Translations under genes and position numbers: made by a program | Assembly: GCF_000209165.1 (NCBI RefSeq) | Contig: NC_009068.1 | Coordinates: 558,001-622,000 of the forward strand | Origin: Scheffersomyces stipitis CBS 6054 | Lineage: Eukaryota; Ascomycota; Pichiomycetes; Serinales; Debaryomycetaceae | Reading direction: 5' to 3' | Length of the DNA: 64,000 bases | The notes under the pieces: generated by a model | Told to the model about the DNA's origin: nothing | The model's input: only the letters and a program-made list of their open reading frames with translations | Databases searched by the model: none | Shown: positions 31,401 through 41,167 of the stretch, piece by piece | Numbering within the stretch: position 1 is the stretch's first letter | How the letters are laid out: every line of letters begins with the position of its first letter

Positions 31401-33750
31401 AAGGATCATAATCTTCTGGGTTTGCTGATGAAATCTGTTGCAATACTTTTGAATCTTGTACAAAGCATTCCCAATCATTTGGATGTAACTGTTTTAGATA
31501 CTCCAATAGAGAGAGCTTAGAATCTTTGTCTTCTTTGATGATTTCTTTCAATCCTAATATAATCTTTTCTGAGTAGTGGGGAACTAGGACTGTAAATGAA
31601 GGTAATGCTCTAGTTGGGTATGGATCAAGAAGTGGTGTTGCTAAAGATTGGGCAAAGAAAGAAATTCTTCTCTCTGCTTCACCTTTCGGATAGAAGAAAT
31701 CCTTCATGCTAATAGAATTGTCATCTTGGTAGACAAAGAACAATGGGGGTATGACGTTGTCTTCGCTATCCGCTTCTCTAACCAGCTGGTAAACTAGCCT
31801 ATTCACTTGTTCTATGGAAATCAAATGTTCTCTATACATGGAAACAATGATGCTATTCCAAACCTGCGATATTAGGAAAGCTTTTCCATTTTTGATATCT
31901 GGACTGGCAAATATCATTTTTGCTGCTATTCTTTCTGGTAATCTTGAAAAGATGTTTCTCCAAGGTGTGAATATTGAGTTTCCAGAAGAAAATGTAAGAC
32001 CAACTGAAAAGAAGCAATTACAGATAATGTACCAGAGATAGGTGTCGAGGAAGAAAAGAATCAAATTTGTGAGGTATAGAAGTCCCAATACTACCCTTGG
32101 TTGTTGTCGACACAAGAAATTTCCAAATATAATGTCCCCAGAACATCTGTTCATTTCCATGATAGATAGAACTCGGATGGGATCTCGTAAGGAAAGAGTT
32201 AAGAAAAAGTAAGACTCTGTGAATTTGGCTGCGAAAATGAAAACCCAGAGAAGAACTGATAAGCATTGGCCGCGAGGTTTAAGATTTGGAAATGATGAAG
32301 TAAATGTAACCAGAGGATTCCTGTCATGTTTGTTTCCAAGAATAAAATTGAAGAGCCTATTGGGAGATTCAACTGATAAGTAAAGAAATGTAAAGATTGA
32401 ATTGATGAACTGGCATATACCAATTATTAGCCCACGCTTTGAATAGACGTCAATAGGAATGAAGAAAAGGATGTAACAGGAAGGGGCAATATTTATGCCT
32501 GTGAGGATAATTAAGCAAATCAACCTTCCAAAAATTGGTTGTGATCCAGGAAACCTTCTGGGTACATATCTACACTCAGATACTATTGATACTAAAGATA
32601 TCAAGCATGAAATTACACTTCCTAAGGAAACCACCGCAAGTGTTACTTGAGGAGGCGGTTTATTATCCAATAATTGGGAATAATTCTTGGTGTATAGCGT
32701 TGGAGAGTTGAAAGACGTATAGTACCAGAACATGGTCATGTGGATAATCCATACCCTACTAAAATTTGTGAAAACGTGTAGCCAAGTCCTAGTCTCTCTG
32801 TACGTCTTTTGAAATGCTTGTTCCCATTTAATTGCCGGTAGTCTATGGTACCAATTTTGAGGTGGAAGAGTTCCTAGCCTTTGAAACTGTGATCCATTTT
32901 GAAATTTTAATTTTTCTATATTTTTCCCAAACCAGAAGAATTGGTTGACATCATCGTATCCAATTATTTCATTGTGGTCTTTTCCATTTCTCTTCCATTT
33001 TCCATCTTTTATTTTATATCTTTGCCCACGGATATACGAATAAAGTGGGGTTATTACATTATCAAGAAAATGAAACTCAGGCACGGCAATGCTCTCTTGA
33101 AGTTCTCCAAGAGAGTAGTAATAATCAATTGCACACTTGTAGATGAAACATATGTATTCCGACATGAACCTCAAATTGTTAGCCTCTCCCCAAATAAGGA
33201 GATACAAGGCTAATTGGTAGATATAATCTGTATTGGTGTAGTTTTGCATTTTCTTCTTCCATCGGTAATCCTGAGTGGGCCAGTCCGATTCCTTTTCTGA
33301 TTTGGCCTTCTTCTGTCCGACGTTTTCGATTTGTGAACTCAAGTACCATTTTTTGTAATTGGACCGGTCACCTCCAATGTAGTCCGCATGCAAGGAGAGA
33401 AGGGCCAAAGAACAGTCCATTCGACAGGATCTTGAGTCTAGAAGACAATTGAAATAATCAAGCATGTTTCTGACATTATCCTTTTGAAATCCAAAGATGG
33501 TTCCCAACTCTTCAAAGATACTTTCAATAGTTTCTACAGGTATCGGGGCATTGTTTTCTTCACACCAAGCAGTATATTGACCATCTTCAGGGAAGTATTC
33601 AATGTATTCGGAAGATTTGGACGAAATTTCTGTGGAAACATCGTCAGCACCTCCGGCGGTTCCCGTAGGTATTGGGCCCTGGTAGTTCTGGTATATCCTG
33701 TAGTCATTGAAGGCTACATCAGTTGTAGCTGATCTGGGACGTTCACTCAT
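28492..33750 (-). CDS. 1,3-beta-D-glucan synthase catalytic subunit, FKS family paralogue
   Basis: A 1752-residue plasma-membrane enzyme that makes cell-wall beta-1,3-glucan from UDP-glucose. I start it at the ATG at 33750 (MSERPRS); the longer frame to 33861 would run into a tRNA gene. The N-terminal FKS1 domain contains [19 protein letters not shown], followed by membrane helices. The large cytosolic catalytic domain contains [39 protein letters not shown] and [13 protein letters not shown]; C-terminal helices follow. Hot spot 1 is canonical (FLTLSLRDP, residues 516-524). The hot-spot 2 counterpart reads NWINRFVL (1237-1244) instead of DWIRRYTL. It is shorter than the main Fks1 (about 1890) and lacks its long N-terminus, so it is probably a secondary paralogue of GSL or FKS3 type. 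Confidence 0.93.
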   Translation of the reverse strand: [1752 protein letters not shown]

Positions 33751-33815
33751 GTATAGATAAAGATAAGTTCTATGTAGTAATAAAAAAAGATAAGCGTTTA
33801 ATAGAAATGGTTGCG

Positions 33816-33823
33816 AAAAAAAA
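33816..33823 (-). terminator. Pol III oligo-T terminator of tRNA-Thr
   Basis: The T run on the minus strand begins four bases after the last tRNA base, as usual for Pol III genes. Confidence 0.75.
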
Positions 33824-33826
33824 CAT

Positions 33827-33898
33827 GCCTTCAGCCAGATTCGAACTGACGATCTCCTCATTACTAGTGAGGTGCCTTACCAACTTGGCCATAAAGGC
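33827..33898 (-). tRNA. tRNA-Thr (anticodon AGU), no intron
   Basis: On the minus strand a 72-base cloverleaf folds cleanly. The acceptor stem GCCTTTA pairs with TGAAGGC, the D-stem is GCC/GGC, and the anticodon stem CCTCA/TGAGG encloses the loop CTAGTAA with anticodon AGT. The T-arm GTCAG-TTCGAAT-CTGGC is intact. A run of seven A on the plus strand (33816-33823) supplies the Pol III T-terminator directly downstream. It lies 76 bases upstream of the FKS start on the same strand. Confidence 0.95.
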
Positions 33899-35108
33899 TA
33901 ATTTCGAAACTATGGTTGTTATATGTGAGTTAGACGGTGCGAAAATCACGGGATAAAAGTCACGTTAATTTCGTCCAAAAACTCAGAAATAGGCTGGGAA
34001 CAGAAGTGATTGGGAGTAGGATCGACAGTATCTGCTTATTTAGGTAACAGAAGCCTAAATTTTGCCTAGTACTTTCAACCTGAGAGAAAATATTTGAACC
34101 ACTCACGATTTTATGATTCTAAGAAGAGTCTAGAAGCTGTTCCAAAATAGACAAAGCCCTGTCGCTTTTGGCAGAACAGGCGAATATACCGAGGAATTTT
34201 CCAGTACGCAGGACATCAATATTTCACATTTTCTTTGGTGCAACAAGCTATTCTGTCAGTATGAGTCTGATAGCGAAGTATTCTGAAAGTCCGTTTGTAG
34301 ATATATATGTCTTTTGCGTGCTTGGTGTAAAGTCTGATTTTATGGAGAATTGGCGATTTTTGTACACTTTCACATATGGTTACGTGATTTGTAGGTGCAA
34401 ACAGCAGAAAAGAGAGATGACACGTCGATGAAAGTTGCTTTCTACCTATTTTCCTCCTTAGTAGAGCATTGTCAATACTAGTTATCACTTTTGAAAGTTG
34501 TCTTCTTCACTTTTTGCAACCATTAAGAACCCCAAAGCCCCGAAGCTATCTTCCTTTTATGCCAGCCGTTTGCTTTCTGCTACACAGTTCCCCTGGATTA
34601 CAACATGCAGGTAAATAATATTGAACTCATCAGGAATTGCGCTTCCTGCAGGAGGCTACATCTGCTTTGGTCTTTCCTTCTTAACTATGCTATTTCAGGT
34701 TGATGATGAAATTACAAACAAAGGCTAAACACGGTTTGTGGAATTCAGTCGTTAAAGCGAAATATCCGAGTCTAACAGAAGCACTGGCAGAATTTTTGAC
34801 TTTGTATTTTCCCTTTTTTACCAATTGCTACTTCCTTCTATCTGCGTCTGTCTCTGTAGCGCTAATAACCATTCTTCACTGTTTGTGGTCTTCAATCCAA
34901 TAGCCACAATATTCAAGAGTCAGAAGATAGTCAAGAAGAATCGAGTTGTTTTTTCTTGAATTTCATAAGATTTCACAAGAAGGCCATTTCAAAGAATTTT
35001 AATACTACTTTTCCTCAATATAAAGCTATCATCACTAGCCTAGAGTTGAAGTTAGACAGAGAAGAGTATAGAATACTCAACACTACAATTGTCAACTTAT
35101 AATTCAGT
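33899..35108. other. Intergenic region between tRNA-Thr and PNS1
   Basis: About 1.2 kb with only unsupported ORFs (up to 90 codons, overlapping on both strands). The 200 bases before PNS1 are AT-rich promoter-like sequence (TATAAAG near 35020). Confidence 0.5.
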
Positions 35109-36725
35109 ATGAGCTACAACAATAAGAAGTTCGATCCTCCTTCCTACCCTCCTCCGTCAGCAAACAACTACGACCCTCAGAACCAACAGGGTTATGGAGG
35201 GTACCAACAGCCTCAATACTCGCAGGAGCCTGAAGAGGAATTGTATGATCAAACCGACTTGGAAAATGGCCAATTCCAGAATTACAGCGAGAAGCCAGTG
35301 AGTTCCGAAAACTTTGAGGAAAGTTTTAAGATAGAAAAGCCAAAATGGAATGACTGGCCATTCACACTTTTCTTCCTCGCTGTCGTTGTTGGATTCGTAG
35401 CTGTAGCAGTAATTACTATCAATGCCTTGAGAGCTAGGTTCGGTTTTGAAGGAACAGGCATCTATGGCTCGTCCAATACCTTCAGTTTGAATACGAATAC
35501 GATCGTCTTGTTCGCTTTTGTCATTGTCGTGGGGTTGGTATTGTCTACTTTGATTATGGTATACGCTCGTATGGCTCCCCGGATTTTTATCACTACTGGT
35601 TTGATCTTGAATGTGGTATTGGGCATCGGTACAGCCATTTATTATTTCGTAGTTCACTATTACTCTGCTGCCATTGTGTTCTTGGTGTTCTCGCTCTTCT
35701 CGGCCTACTGCTACTGGAGTTGCCGTAGCAGGATCCCGTTCAGTGCGACCGTTCTTGAGATTACCATTGATGTCATGAAAAGATACCCCTCAACCTTGGT
35801 AGTTTCCCTCATTGGTATAATTGCTTCGGCTGCTTTCAGTGCTTTGTTTAGTATTGTAATTGTCGCTACTTATGTTAAGTTTGATCCTAACCCAAACAAC
35901 GAAGGTTGTTCTGTTGGTGGAGGCAACTGTTCGCAAGCCAAGTTGGTAGGTGTTCTTGTGTTTGTGTTCTTTGCTGGATTCTACATATCTGAAGTTTTCA
36001 GAAATGTCATCCATGTTGTCATAGCTGGTATTTATGGTACCTGGTATTACTTGGCTGGATCCGATCAGGGTGCCCCAAGAGTTCCAGCTTTAGGTGCTTT
36101 GAAGAGAGCCTTGACTTACTGTTTTGGTTCTATTTGTTTCGGTTCTTTGATCGTAGCTTTTATCCAACTTCTCAGGGCATTTATCCAAGCTCTTAGACAG
36201 AATGCCTTAGCTGGTGGTGACAACTGCGCCTTCTGTGCTCTCTGTATTCTTGATTTGATCGTTGGTTTCATCGACTGGATGGTCCGTTACTTCAACCATT
36301 ATGCTTACTGCTACGTTGCTTTATACGGAAAGAGTTATCTCAGATCAGCAAAGGACACCTTCGACTTGCTCCGTTATAAAGGTATGGATGCTTTGATTAA
36401 TGACTGTTTCATTAATACTGCATTGAATTTCTATGCCTTGTTTGTTGCCTTCGTCACTGCTCTCTTGTCTTTCCTCTACTTGAGATTCACTGAACCAGAT
36501 TACAATGCTGACGGTAACTTCTATGCGCCAGTTATGGCGTTTGCCTTCTTAATCTCTGGACAGATCACCCGTGTTGCTACTTCAGTCATCGAGTCTGGTA
36601 TTTCTACATTCTTCGTCGCCTTGGCTAAGGACCCAGAAGTGTTCCAGATGACTAACAGGAACAGATTCGACGAGATCTTCAGAAACTACCCCCAGGTATT
36701 ACAGAAGATCACCAGTGACCATTAG
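35109..36725 (+). CDS. PNS1: Choline-transporter-like membrane protein Pns1
   Basis: A 538-residue multi-spanning protein of the CTL/SLC44 family. It matches S. cerevisiae Pns1 in length and throughout: a Pro/Tyr/Gln-rich cytosolic N-terminus (about 1-75), then KPKWNDWPFTLFFLAV at the first helix and about ten membrane segments. Signature stretches include YYISEV-like FYISEVFRNVIHVVIAG, FNHYAYCYVALYGKSYLRSAK, GMDALINDCFINTALN and the C-terminal FRNYPQVLQKI. Family members are linked to choline transport in animals; in yeast the substrate is not established. An intact single-exon gene on the plus strand. Confidence 0.95.
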   Translation: MSYNNKKFDPPSYPPPSANNYDPQNQQGYGGYQQPQYSQEPEEELYDQTDLENGQFQNYSEKPVSSENFEESFKIEKPKWNDWPFTLFFLAVVVGFVAVAVITINALRARFGFEGTGIYGSSNTFSLNTNTIVLFAFVIVVGLVLSTLIMVYARMAPRIFITTGLILNVVLGIGTAIYYFVVHYYSAAIVFLVFSLFSAYCYWSCRSRIPFSATVLEITIDVMKRYPSTLVVSLIGIIASAAFSALFSIVIVATYVKFDPNPNNEGCSVGGGNCSQAKLVGVLVFVFFAGFYISEVFRNVIHVVIAGIYGTWYYLAGSDQGAPRVPALGALKRALTYCFGSICFGSLIVAFIQLLRAFIQALRQNALAGGDNCAFCALCILDLIVGFIDWMVRYFNHYAYCYVALYGKSYLRSAKDTFDLLRYKGMDALINDCFINTALNFYALFVAFVTALLSFLYLRFTEPDYNADGNFYAPVMAFAFLISGQITRVATSVIESGISTFFVALAKDPEVFQMTNRNRFDEIFRNYPQVLQKITSDH

Positions 36726-37372
36726 ACACTGTTGCAGTCTATTGTCCGATTCACACTCTTTTCCTTTCGTCTATTTATCCTATTTCTAAAACCCTAATAC
36801 TAATATGTTTAACCATCAAGAGATGAGTCAGATTGTAGTTTCCATTGGTATCTTGCAACATTAGTGTCTTCTATTGTGAGTTTTCGCAGGTAGATTAAAA
36901 TGAATTTTATTCTTGTCGTGAAGAACACAATGGAGATTTCTGACAGAGCTGTAGATAACTTGCCACTATTGTCAAAAGAAAGTAGGAACAAGCTCGATAG
37001 TATCAACAAGATTAAACGGCGGTTTCACCTGATTTTAATCTGAAACCAAGTTAGTCGTCTACGGTGAATCTATATGTTTTATACGAATTTTCACAATTTG
37101 GTTCTTCAATTGTAAATGAGCCTCTAGCCTCTAGTTTTCAAATTTGTGAATTCAATTTTAAAATTCTTAATTTTATCAGCTAGTATATTAAAAAGACACA
37201 TTAACTAAACAGTTAACACATTGAAGATAAATAAAGAAAAGGAATCCACCAAGTATACTTGGTAGAAAACACTGCTAGCTGTGTATCAAACAACTTAGAC
37301 TAGTAAATAATATCAATTGGAAATAATACCAAGTGGACCTTATACCGATCATATTGTTAGGGGGCATAGTGC
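36726..37372. other. Intergenic spacer, convergent 3' ends
   Basis: AT-rich spacer between the stops of PNS1 and the small secreted gene on the other strand. Nothing recognised. Confidence 0.5.
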
Positions 37373-37666
37373 TTAGAGACCGATTCCACCAGCACCAATT
37401 CCAGCACCAAGAGCACCGATACCATTGAGGATACCACCAATACCTGCACCAATACCTCCAGCTTCAACTTGTGGCTGAGCAGGAGCAGGAGCAGGAGCTT
37501 GCTGAATAACTACAGTCCTACCATTACCATGGTTGTTACCGTGGTTGTTGTGGTTGTTACCGTGGTTGTTGTGGTTGTTACCGTGATTGTTATGCGATGG
37601 AAGTCTGGCACCCAAAGAAAAGCCAACAAGAGCCAAAATAGTCAAAGAAGAGAATGAAAGTTGCAT
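37373..37666 (-). CDS. Small secreted Asn-His-Gly repeat / glycine-zipper protein, 97 residues
   Basis: The N-terminus MQLSFSSLTILALVGFSLGA is a clear signal peptide. A repeat block follows at about 23-48, made of HNNHGNN units and encoded by three 21-base DNA repeats. A linker VVIQQAPAPAPAQPQ comes next, and the last 30 residues contain only Gly, Ile, Ala, Leu and Asn with GxGxG spacing. Only one residue in that tail is polar and no membrane anchor follows it. The His-rich repeats could bind metals and the Gly/Ile tail could insert into or assemble on membranes; both are inferences. Close paralogues lie at 49037 and, more distantly, 46992. A TATAAAAGG box lies 74-82 bases upstream. Confidence 0.75.
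   Translation of the reverse strand: MQLSFSSLTILALVGFSLGARLPSHNNHGNNHNNHGNNHNNHGNNHGNGRTVVIQQAPAPAPAQPQVEAGGIGAGIGGILNGIGALGAGIGAGGIGL
37531..37593 (-). repeat. Three 21-base tandem repeats inside the secreted-protein gene
   Basis: Two identical units and one with two changes, each encoding seven residues (HNNHGNN register). The repeat length is a multiple of three, so copy-number change would keep the frame. An allele-variable minisatellite is likely. Confidence 0.85.
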
Positions 37667-39958
37667 GGTTGTTTTGAGGATCTGATTATTTGAATATCGA
37701 ATGGTAAAGTCAATACTATTTCAATAGAGAAATCGAAGACCTTTTATATTTCCTTTCTAATATACTCTCAACATTAGAACCCCTTGAGTTCGCAAAGAAT
37801 TGTACTTTATTCATGAGAGAAGTACTCAAATTTGCAACTAATTCAATTTCGAAACATAAGGCAACTGCTAAGTAAGGCAGTTATCAATTTTAAGGGCAGT
37901 TACAGGAGTTTAGGCAATCAGAAAGGTAAGTACCCTTTGAGCCAATTCAAGACACCTATTCAGATGTGCTTGCCACACTAGAATTACTCATGAGAACCAG
38001 CCACTTAACCCTGTAGCTTGTTAAAGCTAGATACTGTTTCAACCAAGATATTAAAGTTGGTGACAAAAAGGGCTTTGCTGAAGGCTTTGTTCATATCAAT
38101 GCCCTCAGCAAAGGTTTTAGTAAAGGCTCTTGCAGAGCCTGACCCAAATCCAATTAGAGGGGATCTACCCCCCTAAGTTTGCAAGCAACTTAGGTAGACA
38201 CTAGCAATGAGCAGATTGTTCAATGTGGAGTGATGCCTTTTCATCACTTGACTCCTGGTAAGAGTATTATCTAGTTCCCTTCTGTTGGATGCCTTTCCAA
38301 TTGGGATATTGGAACCATGTAAGTGTTCTGCAGCTGTTGCAGTCATATGCGGGATGACGAATTGATGATGTTTGAAAACAGAATGATAGGGATTGTGTTT
38401 ATGACCTTGCAAACAGAGAGGCGTGGGTTGAATGAAAGTGAAGAAATAAGGAAACGAGTTCCATTAAGTTTTGTTCTTGAATAGTCAGGAACCCCCTTGA
38501 TTCTAGAATTCTGTAGTAAATATTCTGCATGACAGACCATAATTAGGTATAATTGAGAACTTTGGTAATGGATAAAGGGTCTGTTATTCTAGACAGATTT
38601 TTGATTGCATTTTGTATCTAATTGGTGCCACCATATGTGACACTTCACTTTTTCATATCCGGCCATCCTGCTTTATAATCTAGCACCTAACTTTTGCCAA
38701 GAGACCGCATTCATACCAACCTCAGAACAGTCTCCTCGACTTACAGCAGTATAAGTCATTTGTGGATACCCAATCAGTGCACATTCCAGAAATAATAGAA
38801 AAATATGACCAAAAAGGAGAGGAGTGGAAAACTGAATTGCATCAAATCTATTTACTTTTCTTTTGTCTTGAAATCTAACAATAGGTTGAAATGTGGAATT
38901 AGATTTACCTTTTGATTCTGAAAGGTACAAATAAGGCGTAGATACGTTATGTCAAAATTGACACATAAATGTTTTATTGATTTATACAGCAACTTTTGTG
39001 GAATTAATTAAGAGGTGTTGTTTTACTTTCGAAGGGATCCTTAATTCTTTAAGGAACCTCAGGCAGCGAGGGACGAAGCTTTCGTTTCTCAACTTACCGA
39101 AAACATCAACAATATTGCCCAATTCGAAAGGATAAAATTGGCCCATCCTGTGGTATTTGTATCTTTTTAAAAGAGAAAGTAATTGGCAACTTTGTACATA
39201 TTTGAATTAAATGTAGGCATAAGCAGGGAGCCATCCTTAAGATGTATAAAAAATAGATCCCTTCGCCCCAGTTTCAAATTATTAAAAATCAAATTATTGT
39301 TGTTATAAAAGTTGCTGGACACCATAAAAAATGACGTGATTATTAATGTAACATACTTCTGCTATTGATTAAAATTTTTGTTTTAGCAAAACTGAAATAT
39401 TGAACCACTGATAATCGTGCAAAGTGATTTTGCAATAAAAATTGCAACCATCTGCATAGTAAATATACAGTAGTTCCGTGAAAGCTGGAGTCAGTATAAT
39501 TTATTTCAATTATGAAGTTGCCATATTTGCGCCAGCAATAAATATTTGATAACATAACAAGAGATCAGTGAATTCTTTCCCTCTTTGATTAAATATTGTT
39601 CATCTCTTTTAATTAATTGTGTATTTTCAAAAATTTGTGTTTCCATGAACTGTTTTCATTTTCATTTCTTTTAGAAAAATCACTTTTCTTATTAAGACCC
39701 CAAAATTGTAAATGCCGGTTGCTACTAAAACTGTCTATTACTACCAGATTTAAATTGAGTTTCATCTACTTTATTCTTAACCCCATAAAGTAGTCAAATG
39801 TATGGTGGTCTCTAACTCACCTATTTTCATTTATGGTAGTGATATTTGATAATCCCACGACATGGATTGTGCACAGAAGTTCCAAACCATATTGGCGAAG
39901 ATAGCCACTGCTTCTTCAGTTCAGCACTATATCTCTATACACCTTTATCTCATTCTTC
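37667..39958. other. Long AT-rich intergenic region
   Basis: About 2.3 kb between the divergent 37373 gene and VPS29. ORFs are below 90 codons and unsupported. Base composition is visibly more AT-rich than the spacers before 35 kb. No terminal repeat or transposon coding sequence recognised. Confidence 0.45.
37740..37748 (-). promoter_or_regulatory. TATAAAAGG core promoter of the 37373 gene
   Basis: On the minus strand TATAAAAGGTCTTCGATTTC lies 74-82 bases before the ATG. The same arrangement (TATAAAARG then CTTCNNTTTC) occurs at 46917, 48948 and 50679 before the other secreted-protein genes. Confidence 0.65.
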
Positions 39959-40885
39959 ATGCTTACATTAGCCATTGGTGATCTCTACATTCCTGAGCGA
40001 GCTCTCGATTTGCCGGCCAAATTCCGCAAGTTGTTGTGCCCCAATCCTCAAAGTATCCCTACCAATAGTAAAATATCTGAGGTGATATGTCTTGGGAACA
40101 TCACCAATTCTGTTGATACGTTGAAGTTTTTGCATGATTTATCACCTTCGTTGCATTTAGTGAAAGGTGAGTTTGACGACTTGCCAATATTGTCACAGCA
40201 GTTGTCGCTGGTGAGCAAGAAAGATGAGAATGTTGGTATATATGGGGTAATAACTCATGATAACTTGAGAATCGGATTCACCAACGGCTACCAGGTAGTA
40301 CCCAAGAACGACCCGTTGGCATTGCTGACGTTGGCGAGAGAATTGGATGTAGATGTATTGATTTGGGGAGGAACTCACAAAGTAGAAGCATATACCTTAG
40401 ATGGCAAGTTCTTCGTGAATCCTGGAAGCGGAACGGGTGCTTTCAGTTTTGATTGGCCCGAATGGTACGAAGAAGAAGAGAACGCAAAGGAAGAAGAAAT
40501 AAAGGAAAATGAAGACGAGGCAAAGCCAGAAGTAAACGAGGAAGAAAAAGAAGAACCTACTGTGGAAACGAAAGAAGAAAAGAAAGATGAAACTGAGGAT
40601 GTAGAAAAGAAAGACGCAGAAGTTACAGAAGTTTCAGAAAACAAAGCAAATCTATTCGATGAAGGACAAACGGAAACTGATGCACAAGATACACATGGTG
40701 ATCCTTTACTGGATACCAGGGCCAATGTAATAGACGAACACATCTTAAGTGAAGTTACCGAGCTCAATGCCATAGTTCCGTCTTTCTGTCTTCTTGATAC
40801 TTTTGGATCTACTTGTACTTTGTATATCTACACACATTTGAACGGCGAGGTTAAAGTGGACAAAGTGTCCTACACTAAGGAATAA
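39959..40885 (+). CDS. VPS29: Retromer subunit Vps29
   Basis: A 308-residue protein of the Vps29 metallophosphoesterase-like fold. It starts MLTLAIGDLYIPERALDLPAKF and continues with ICLGNITN, VKGEFDD, GFTNGYQVVP, DVLIWGGTHKVEAY and FFVNPGSGTGAFS, all typical of Vps29. Retromer carries Vps10-type receptors from endosomes to the Golgi; Vps29 is a scaffold in the Vps26-Vps35-Vps29 trimer. Between about residues 170 and 260 a highly acidic Glu/Lys/Thr-rich insert separates the core from the final strands (SFCLLDTFGSTCTLYIYTH). Fungal Vps29 proteins often carry such an insert, but this one is long. It converges with CDC36. Confidence 0.95.
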   Translation: MLTLAIGDLYIPERALDLPAKFRKLLCPNPQSIPTNSKISEVICLGNITNSVDTLKFLHDLSPSLHLVKGEFDDLPILSQQLSLVSKKDENVGIYGVITHDNLRIGFTNGYQVVPKNDPLALLTLARELDVDVLIWGGTHKVEAYTLDGKFFVNPGSGTGAFSFDWPEWYEEEENAKEEEIKENEDEAKPEVNEEEKEEPTVETKEEKKDETEDVEKKDAEVTEVSENKANLFDEGQTETDAQDTHGDPLLDTRANVIDEHILSEVTELNAIVPSFCLLDTFGSTCTLYIYTHLNGEVKVDKVSYTKE

Positions 40886-41167
40886 GATGCTTGCACAACG
40901 AATTCCGGGTACTAGTGTTGTAAATGCCTAAAACTATTTACGCAACTATTATAACATTGTGGGCATACACTATCAATACAATACCTGAGATAGAGTTAAT
41001 TTTGAGTATTCACTCAGAAAGAAATTTACAGGTAGTTGCTTCTAAGATATCAAGTTCTATGAATTCTTCGTTCCTTCATGAGTAGTCATGGTGATAATAC
41101 TATAATATATACATTACAAGTAAAAATACAGTGGCAGCAATCATCTACCAACAGCTATCGTCCAATT

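Noticed and set aside
33751..33861. N-terminal extension of the FKS protein
   Set aside because: Overlaps the tRNA-Thr gene and its terminator, and MSERPRS gives a normal start.
34605..34735. Possible mini-gene ATGCAG + GTAAAT ... TTTCAG intron upstream of PNS1
   Set aside because: Splicing gives only about 11 codons, the 5' site is weak and there is no TACTAAC branch point.
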